Below are positions 1 through 3,949 of a stretch of 5,360 nt of DNA, in pieces. This DNA comes from Desulfobacteraceae bacterium (GTDB taxonomy: Bacteria; Desulfobacterota; Desulfobacteria; Desulfobacterales; ETH-SRB1): positions 1 through 5,360 of the forward strand of contig DAOWEW010000167.1 in assembly GCA_030638305.1 (NCBI GenBank), read 5' to 3'. The position numbers and the translations under genes are program-made. The first letter of the stretch is position 1, and each line of letters opens with the position of its first letter. Under the pieces are notes generated by a model, which searched no databases, was not told the DNA's origin, and saw only the letters and a program-made list of their open reading frames with translations.

Positions 1-629
1 TCCGAAGTTCGTGATTTGAAACTGAACGAATAAAAGAAACTATCGTTTTCATCAAAAGGCCGATCTGCAAACCTGAGACTATAATATCTGCTGTGCCAGT
101 CCCCATAAGAGGCGGAAGCATCAACCTCCCCATCCTCAGGTATTTTTGTTGTATAGCTGATTACGGCAGTTTGAGCCATTGAGCCATATAGCGCGGAAAA
201 CGGTCCTCTGACCACATCTATTCTTTCTACATCCGGCATTGGAATAGCGCCGGTATGAGAATAGTAGCCATAATCATTCCAGTTTACTCCGTCAACCTGA
301 ATAAGGGCTCTGTGGCCTCTGATAACAGGACGTGTCCAGTAATCTGCAAGTCCCCTGTATGAACGTGGCCATATCCCTTCTGCCCGGGTTAACGGTTTAA
401 AAGGATCTTCGGAAATAAAAGCATCAATTTCATCTTCTGTAATAACCGAAATACTGGCCGGAGCATCCAGCGACACCTTGGGCGTTCTTGTTGCAATAAC
501 CGAAATTGGTTCAAGTTGATACGTTTGTTTTTCTTCTTGGGCAAATGGAGATGTTGCTAAACAAAGTATCATTGCTGCGCTTATTAAAGTTATTAATACC
601 ACATTATTCATAATCACATTTTTTTTCAT
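1..629 (-). CDS. TonB-dependent outer-membrane receptor, N-terminal part (partial)
   Basis: This gene reads leftward from the ATG at 629-627 and stays open for 209 codons to the window edge, so the C-terminal beta-barrel is missing. The start is set by AGGAG (complement of 638-642) 8 nt upstream. Residues 1-30 form a signal peptide: a Lys-containing N-terminus, a hydrophobic core, and a likely cleavage after SPFA. A TonB-box-like segment (EPISVIATRT, residues 40-49) is followed by the plug domain. Plug hallmarks are PASISVIT (57-64), IRG (103-105), a VDG turn (112-114), and VERIDVVRGPFSALYGS (134-150). Known family role: energy-dependent uptake of siderophores, vitamin B12, metals or sugars through the outer membrane. 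The substrate cannot be read from this fragment. The segment after YGS reads MAQTAVISYTTK, where most receptors have a Gly/Asn-rich GGxINIxTK, so this is a divergent subgroup. It is divergent from the other genes in the window and not part of their operon. No Fur box or riboswitch was convincing upstream. Confidence 0.93.
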   Translation of the reverse strand, partial: MKKNVIMNNVVLITLISAAMILCLATSPFAQEEKQTYQLEPISVIATRTPKVSLDAPASISVITEDEIDAFISEDPFKPLTRAEGIWPRSYRGLADYWTRPVIRGHRALIQVDGVNWNDYGYYSHTGAIPMPDVERIDVVRGPFSALYGSMAQTAVISYTTKIPEDGEVDASASYGDWHSRYYSLRFADRPFDENDSFFYSFSFKSRTS

Positions 630-766
630 AATAATTACTCCTTACTGTTTTTTGAATTGATAAAAAAAGCATCCGGTCCTTCATTTTGTTCCCAAATTTC
701 TTCATCATTAAAATTAAAGAACAAAAAAAAGCCACAAAAACACCAAAAAAGCTTTTTTGCTTTTAA

Positions 767-780
767 GGGCCTTCATGGCC
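767..780. repeat. GGCC-N5-GGCC motif, copy 1
   Basis: The 14-mer GGGCCTTCATGGCC is an interrupted palindrome with GGCC arms. It matches a second copy at 1101-1114 at 13 of 14 positions. The two copies bracket the hairpin element at 833-979. It looks like a fragment of dispersed extragenic repeat DNA; its function is unknown. Confidence 0.45.
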
Positions 781-802
781 TTGTTTTATTTAATAGTATC
801 TG

Positions 803-832
803 AAATATGATCTCCCAAAATATGATCTATAG
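803..832. repeat. Two-copy 15-bp tandem repeat
   Basis: AAATATGATCTCCCA (803-817) is followed directly by AAATATGATCTATAG (818-832). The first 11 bases are identical. The repeat ends exactly at the edge of the hairpin element. It could be a small duplication or a pair of direct binding sites upstream of the receptor gene. The sequence does not decide between these. Confidence 0.4.
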
Positions 833-979
833 ATAGTGCCTGAACGAAAACTGCTAATTTTTCCAATTTCTGCGTCAGGCGCAAATTTTAATCCTCAAAA
901 TACCCCATGTATTTCTGCGGTTAAAATTTGCGCTTTCCTTGAACTTGAAAAAATTTTCAAGTTTTCGTTCGGGCACTAT
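833..979. mobile_element. MITE-like 147-bp hairpin element
   Basis: The whole segment folds back on itself. The outer arms, 833-852 and 960-979, are inverted copies matching at 19 of 20 positions (ATAGTGCCTGAACGAAAACT at the left). The middle arms, 879-891 and 921-933, match at 13 of 13, and the inner arms, 898-903 and 909-914, at 6 of 6 around a CCCAT loop. The stretches between them also pair imperfectly. ATAG lies directly outside both ends (829-832 and 980-983), a possible 4-bp target duplication, although the ends themselves also begin with ATAG, so the true border is ambiguous. There is no transposase, so it would be a non-autonomous element or a large structured extragenic repeat. A GTG-initiated open frame (836-1051) runs through it, but its codons simply follow the inverted repeat. 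An 18-bp relative of its right end occurs at 3552-3569. Confidence 0.7.
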
Positions 980-1100
980 ATAGCAACTATAAATCAGCTC
1001 TGGTTTTATTCCAGGTTTTTATTGATGCTGCTGTGTCGTATTTTTTCCTGAAACGGTTGATCCTTTTTCAGGATCTTTAGGAATTCTTTTCCTATTATTG

Positions 1101-1114
1101 GGGCCTTCGTGGCC
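1101..1114. repeat. GGCC-N5-GGCC motif, copy 2
   Basis: GGGCCTTCGTGGCC matches the copy at 767-780 with one mismatch and lies in the same orientation. The flanking sequences are not alike, so the conserved unit is short. Confidence 0.45.
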
Positions 1115-1223
1115 TCAGTAGTAACTGTTACCGCAACCGGAATTTAATGACAGTTCCAACTAAAAAAGTAATAAAGTTTAATGATTTTTAGAAAGTAAAA
1201 ACTTTTATTAACAGGGGAGGAAT

Positions 1224-1268
1224 ATGCAATGTTTAATTGCTTATAAAGTGGCACAAAAGGAGCTATAG
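1224..1268 (+). CDS. Possible 14-codon leader peptide
   Basis: A purine-rich AGGGGAGGA (1213-1221), the best Shine-Dalgarno sequence in this gap, stands directly before ATG at 1224. The frame gives MQCLIAYKVAQKEL and ends in TAG at 1266-1268. A second ATG at 1229, with better spacing (8 nt from GGAGG), would give only MFNCL. Either could be a leader peptide, or the remnant of a decayed gene start. The 1224 frame is the same as that of the histidine kinase, but stops at 1266 and 1332 separate them. There is no homology or codon-bias support, so this is speculative. Confidence 0.18.
   Translation: MQCLIAYKVAQKEL
1249..1264 (+). promoter_or_regulatory. Sigma-54-like promoter motif (weak)
   Basis: TGGCAC (1249-1254), five bases, then GAGCT (1260-1264) keeps the invariant GG-N10-GC spacing of a sigma-54 -24/-12 promoter. 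The -12 box is poor (GAGCT against TTGCW). It points toward the histidine kinase, but its start is about 340 bp downstream. It overlaps the candidate leader ORF. A chance match is quite possible. Confidence 0.2.
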
Positions 1269-1370
1269 GTCAAGGAAAATCTCAATAACATAGCACCGTT
1301 ACCCCCACTAATGCACAAAAAGAAGAAAGACTGAGCTGCTAAACATGCAGGTTCAACCGAAACTTGGTTG

Positions 1371-1403
1371 CAGCGTCATTCCGACGAAAACCGGAAGCCA
1401 GAT
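1371..1403. repeat. Degenerate 'CATTCCGnCGAAAnCCGGAA' extragenic repeat
   Basis: The segment contains TTCCG (1379-1383) and CGGAA (1392-1396) as inverted arms around a GAAA-containing centre, within GTCATTCCGACGAAAACCGG. The layout resembles the abundant small palindromic repeats of the form GTCATTCC...GGAATCCAG seen between genes of many proteobacteria. Its presence argues that the long open frame upstream of the kinase ATG at 1602 is not protein-coding. Confidence 0.4.
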
Positions 1404-1543
1404 GCTTTGGATTTTTCTAACCTAAAAAAATTGGGATCCTTCATTATTTGTTTGCACTTTTATAAAATATCGGACATCAATAACACTTCACATTTTCCTC
1501 TCAAGTTAATGCCATATGGCATAATTACAGGGGGGGTATTTCA

Positions 1544-1570
1544 ATGGAAATTCCTATTAACTTTACGTGA
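1544..1570 (+). CDS. Eight-codon mini-ORF with a strong RBS before the kinase
   Basis: CAGGGGGGG (1528-1536) lies 7 nt before ATG 1544, ideal Shine-Dalgarno spacing and much better than anything in front of the kinase ATG at 1602. The frame reads MEIPINFT and stops at TGA 1568-1570, 31 nt before the kinase start and in a different frame. A +1 shift near the stop would join it to the kinase frame (…DSSDLAREKIL-MKFLR), giving a plausible cytoplasmic N-terminus ahead of TM1. It may therefore be a coupling leader, or the authentic kinase start displaced by a one-base indel. Sequence alone does not settle this. Confidence 0.3.
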   Translation: MEIPINFT

Positions 1571-1601
1571 TTCAAGCGATCTTGCAAGAGAGAAAATACT
1601 T

Positions 1602-3428
1602 ATGAAATTTTTACGGATCGGCCTTGCTTTGCTGGTTCTTATTATGGCTGGAACCGCAATCTTTACGCGAATCCTGATTCAACAAGAAGAAAAGGAAAGC
1701 ATAAAAGAGATACTTAGCAAAGGAAACCGCATCGTCAACCTTATTGCGTTACATTCCATACGGGATTTTGAGGGTAAAAAGCGTGATTTTTTCCTGCGAA
1801 CGCTGGTGGAATATACTTCCAGCCAGGGTCTGGTTTACTGTGTTATAAATGATCAGACCGGACAACAAATAGTTTCTTTATTACCCCATAATCTAAGGTC
1901 TAAAATCCCAAAGGATATTCAAACGAACCCTTTGGCTGCAATGGAGTTAACCCATCAGGTCTTTAAGGCCGGTGGATCCGGAGATACTATTTATCAATTT
2001 GTCAAACCGGTTTTTGAAAACGGAGAGAAAACCGGCGTCGTAAGAATAGGACTTAGACTGCCTGGTATATCGACCTTTTCCATGGAAAGAATCAGCCTCC
2101 TGGCGATGCTTTCATTCTTTATCATTTCTGCCGTCATCATCACTTATTACGGTTTTGCACAAGCGCTTAAACCAATTGAAGAACTGACAAGAAACATTCT
2201 GGATACATGCAACTGTTCGGCGGCGGTTTTCGATAATTCCTTGCAGGGCTCAGGAATTGCTCAATTCATAAAGAATTTTCATCAATCCTTAATTCAATTT
2301 AAGGACAAATTTGAAAAAATCAAAAACGAGAATGAGGATTTAATATCAAAGTCAAGCGTTCTTATGTTTGAAAAAAAGCAAGTTATTAATATTCTTGATT
2401 CTATGGACTTCGGAATTATTGTCACTGATATTCAAAACAATATCACCAATATGAACAATTATATGCTTAATATGTTAAGCAGGAAATTGGAAGATATAGT
2501 TGATCAATCGTTGGGAGATGTCCTGGCAAATGAAGAAATTGTATCATTTGTTTTACAACACCAGACAATAAAATCAGGCGGATTCACAGACCCTATTGAA
2601 ACCACTTTCCCTGATATAGCGTCCAAAGACGTTTTTCGGGTCTCCTTATGCTATCTTGAGGATGATTGGGGAGATCCAATCGGCAAAATAATTTTTGTCA
2701 AAGATATCGCCGGGGAAAAATCAGGGAAAAAAAGCCAGCAAGATTTTATTGCTCACATCTCCCATGAACTGCTGACTCCTTTAAGAACAATTAAATCATA
2801 CAACAAAATGTTAATGGAGGGTGAAGTAGAAAACAAAGAAATGCAAAAAGAATTCTATAACACTATCAGCGAAGAAACCGGTCGGTTAAGTCGCCTCATT
2901 CGGAACCTTCTTAATATCTCAAAGATTGAGATGGGAAGCTTGACAATAAACAAAGGACTTGTCAAAACCAACCGGCTTTTTGAAGATTGTGTTTCTACCA
3001 TTGAGCCCTTTGCTTTGAGTAAAAACATAACTATTGAAAAAAATTTGCCGGATAAATTTCCATCAATAGTGGGCGACAAAGAGCTGTTGAAAGTTGCAAT
3101 TAATAACCTTCTAAGCAATGCAGTAAAGTACACCCCTGAAGGGGGCACCATTACATTTTCGATCAATGATCGGAACAACATAGTAATTTGTGAAGTGGTC
3201 GATACAGGATACGGTATTGCCGATAACGACATCTCTCATATTTTTGATAAATTCTATCGTTCCGCTGATCCCGATATTATAGAGAAACCCGGAACAGGAT
3301 TGGGTCTGTCGATAACCTTAGAGATTATTAAACTCCACGGTGGAAAAATTGAGGTTCAAAGCGAGCCTGGCAAGGGAACCTGTTTTACGATTATTCTGCC
3401 AAAGAATGAAAAAGCTGTTAGCTGTTAG
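1602..3428 (+). CDS. Membrane-bound sensor histidine kinase with PAS domain
   Basis: The protein is 608 residues from ATG 1602, preceded by a weak AGAGAG (1587-1592). I chose this start because TM1 begins at once (residues about 6-22). Earlier in-frame starts (TTG 1368, ATG 1509) lack an RBS and add repeat-derived sequence. Residues about 27-163 form an extracytoplasmic sensor region with no clear family, closing with VKPVFENGEKTGVVRIGLRL, a pattern common in Cache/PAS-like periplasmic sensors. TM2 is about 164-184, then a short HAMP-like linker (ALKPIEEL, 188-195) and a charged coiled-coil stretch (about 230-262). A PAS domain (about 263-370) contains ILDSMDFGIIVTD. The HisKA H-box is SHELLTPL with phospho-acceptor H388. 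The catalytic domain shows the N-box (NNLLSNAVKYT, N506), G1 (DTGYGI, D534), F-box (IFDKFY) and G2 (GTGLGLS, 564-570). All catalytic motifs are intact, so it should autophosphorylate. No receiver domain and no response-regulator gene are present, making it an orphan here. The last codons (AVSC-stop) lie inside a heptamer repeat array. Confidence 0.93.
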   Translation: MKFLRIGLALLVLIMAGTAIFTRILIQQEEKESIKEILSKGNRIVNLIALHSIRDFEGKKRDFFLRTLVEYTSSQGLVYCVINDQTGQQIVSLLPHNLRSKIPKDIQTNPLAAMELTHQVFKAGGSGDTIYQFVKPVFENGEKTGVVRIGLRLPGISTFSMERISLLAMLSFFIISAVIITYYGFAQALKPIEELTRNILDTCNCSAAVFDNSLQGSGIAQFIKNFHQSLIQFKDKFEKIKNENEDLISKSSVLMFEKKQVINILDSMDFGIIVTDIQNNITNMNNYMLNMLSRKLEDIVDQSLGDVLANEEIVSFVLQHQTIKSGGFTDPIETTFPDIASKDVFRVSLCYLEDDWGDPIGKIIFVKDIAGEKSGKKSQQDFIAHISHELLTPLRTIKSYNKMLMEGEVENKEMQKEFYNTISEETGRLSRLIRNLLNISKIEMGSLTINKGLVKTNRLFEDCVSTIEPFALSKNITIEKNLPDKFPSIVGDKELLKVAINNLLSNAVKYTPEGGTITFSINDRNNIVICEVVDTGYGIADNDISHIFDKFYRSADPDIIEKPGTGLGLSITLEIIKLHGGKIEVQSEPGKGTCFTIILPKNEKAVSC

Positions 3429-3461
3429 CTCATAGCTGTTCGTTCATAGCTCATAGCTGTT
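3413..3461. repeat. Heptanucleotide tandem array (7 units)
   Basis: Seven consecutive 7-bp units are visible: AGCTGTT, AGCTGTT, AGCTCAT, AGCTGTT, CGTTCAT, AGCTCAT, AGCTGTT. The array starts inside the kinase gene. Its first two units encode the terminal AVSC and supply the TAG stop (3426-3428). It resembles in kind the short heptameric tandem repeats known from some bacterial genomes such as cyanobacterial STRRs, but the units here are different. Confidence 0.75.
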
Positions 3462-3471
3462 TGATTTTTTA

Positions 3472-3499
3472 GCTAATTGCTAACTGCTAATTGCTAAAA
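3472..3499. repeat. Second heptanucleotide array (4 units) within a hairpin
   Basis: Four 7-bp units follow one another: GCTAATT, GCTAACT, GCTAATT, GCTAAAA. The array lies 10 bp after the first and shares the GCT core. Its borders also form an inverted repeat, TTTTTAGC (3466-3473) with GCTAAAAA (3493-3500), so a hairpin with a 19-nt loop can form. The stem is AT-rich, so I do not call it a terminator of the kinase gene. Confidence 0.65.
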
Positions 3500-3529
3500 A
3501 TCTTCGACATGAGAATAGCATCTAACCGA

Positions 3530-3576
3530 CTGTAATTTCAGACATTTTGAGGTTTTCGTTCAGACACTAATTACAG
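3530..3576. repeat. 8-bp inverted repeat enclosing a solo element end
   Basis: CTGTAATT (3530-3537) and AATTACAG (3569-3576) are perfect inverted copies 31 bp apart, upstream of the STAS gene. Within them TCAGACA occurs twice (3538-3544 and 3560-3566). This could be an operator or a remnant of repeat insertion. Nothing identifies a binding protein. Confidence 0.4.
3552..3569 (+). repeat. Solo copy of the 833-979 element's right end
   Basis: GTTTTCGTTCAGACACTA matches GTTTTCGTTCGGGCACTA at 961-978 in 16 of 18 positions and in the same orientation. No matching left arm is found within the 130 bp upstream, so it appears to be a truncated or degenerate relative of the hairpin element. The remaining sequence between the kinase and STAS genes shows no ORF. 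Confidence 0.5.
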
Positions 3577-3604
3577 CCTGAAAGCTCGCCAGAAGGATTT
3601 GCGA

Positions 3605-3949
3605 ATGACACTATCAAGCATCAACGCAACAAAAATCGGCCAAAGAACGGTTTTGACGCCCCTGGGGGCATTGACTTATAAAAACTGTGAAGAACTTGAG
3701 ACCGTGTTCAATGAGTCTGCCAACCAACAGAAGACCGATATCATTCTGGACTGCAAAGACGTTTCCTATCTGGACAGCAAAGCTCTGGAACTCATGGTTC
3801 AGATGCATGAAGCGCTGAAAAACCAGGGTAGTATATTACAAATAATCAGTCTGAATGCACTTTGTAATGATATATTGCTTGTAACGCGGCTAGCGCATAC
3901 TTTCAATGTTTATAAAAATATCCATGAAGCCATAAAAAATACGTCATGA
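3605..3949 (+). CDS. Single-domain STAS protein (anti-sigma-factor-antagonist-like)
   Basis: The protein is 114 residues. ATG 3605 was chosen because AGAAGGA (3591-3597) lies 7 nt upstream; the in-frame TTG at 3599 sits too close to it. The whole protein fits one STAS domain: an N-terminal beta segment (TVLTPLGALTYKNCEEL), a central strand (DIILDCKDVSYLDS, 45-58), a helix (ALELMVQMHEALKNQG), then a strand and a C-terminal helix ending HEAIKN. Known STAS proteins of this size bind kinase/anti-sigma partners and switch through phosphorylation of the second serine in a DSSG motif. Here the motif reads D57-S58-K59-A60, so lysine occupies the usual phosphoserine position. S58 remains but is normally the non-phosphorylated neighbour. 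No SpoIIAB- or SpoIIE-like gene is visible. The stop overlaps the ATPase start by 4 bp, indicating translational coupling and a likely role as a protein-interaction module tied to the secretion/pilus machine rather than classical sigma control. That role is inference. Confidence 0.85.
   Translation: MTLSSINATKIGQRTVLTPLGALTYKNCEELETVFNESANQQKTDIILDCKDVSYLDSKALELMVQMHEALKNQGSILQIISLNALCNDILLVTRLAHTFNVYKNIHEAIKNTS

Larger units (their letters stand above)
630..832. other. AT-rich intergenic region upstream of the receptor gene
   Basis: This 203-bp stretch holds the 5' leader of the leftward receptor gene and no credible ORF. It is very AT-rich, with A-runs around 721-730 and a weak hairpin (AAAAGC / GCTTTT on the minus strand, about 748-765) of low GC content. 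The promoter of the receptor must lie here or further right, but no good -35/-10 pair stands out by eye. The rightward half contains the GGCC motif and a 15-bp duplication listed separately. Confidence 0.5.
980..1601. other. Intergenic region upstream of the histidine kinase, repeat debris
   Basis: No full-length gene is supported over these 622 bp. Small hairpins are visible: CTGG/CCAG at 1000-1014, and two overlapping alternatives, CCTGAAA/TTTCAGG (1047-1053 with 1066-1072) and GATCCT/AGGATC (1059-1075). None has the GC-rich stem plus T-run of a firm terminator. The kinase frame is open without a stop from 1335 onward, but the codons between 1368 and about 1570 give no recognisable protein and include repeat sequence at 1371-1403, so I treat this part as untranslated. 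Two mini-ORFs, a sigma-54-like site and repeat copies are listed separately. Confidence 0.5.

Noticed and set aside
701..719. Fur box upstream of the receptor gene
   Set aside because: On the minus strand TTTAAT-TTTAAT-GATGAA weakly resembles GATAAT repeats, but only about 12 of 18 positions match in very AT-rich DNA.
836..1051. 71-codon GTG-initiated open frame on the plus strand
   Set aside because: Two thirds of it lies inside the hairpin element and its codons follow the inverted repeat. There is no RBS and no recognisable domain. It may be annotated as a hypothetical protein elsewhere because the repeat is dispersed.
1047..1080. Rho-independent terminator
   Set aside because: The alternative hairpins are short and AT-rich, and the sequence after them has no proper T-run. 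There is no upstream plus-strand gene to terminate.
1140..1370. Riboswitch (cobalamin or c-di-GMP type)
   Set aside because: I looked on both strands for the conserved cores and found none. Only short hairpins are present.
1368..1601. In-frame 78-codon extension of the histidine kinase (TTG 1368 or ATG 1509 start)
   Set aside because: Neither start has an RBS. The extension contains extragenic repeat sequence and no recognisable protein features, and TM1 follows directly after ATG 1602.
2855..3232. 125-codon open frame on the minus strand
   Set aside because: It is antisense to the kinase HisKA/HATPase region, whose motifs are intact. It has no domain or RBS of its own.
3413..3499. CRISPR array
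   Set aside because: The units are 7 bp long and contiguous, without spacers, so they are simple tandem repeats.
3614..3808. 64-codon open frame on the minus strand
   Set aside because: It is antisense to the STAS gene and has no independent support.
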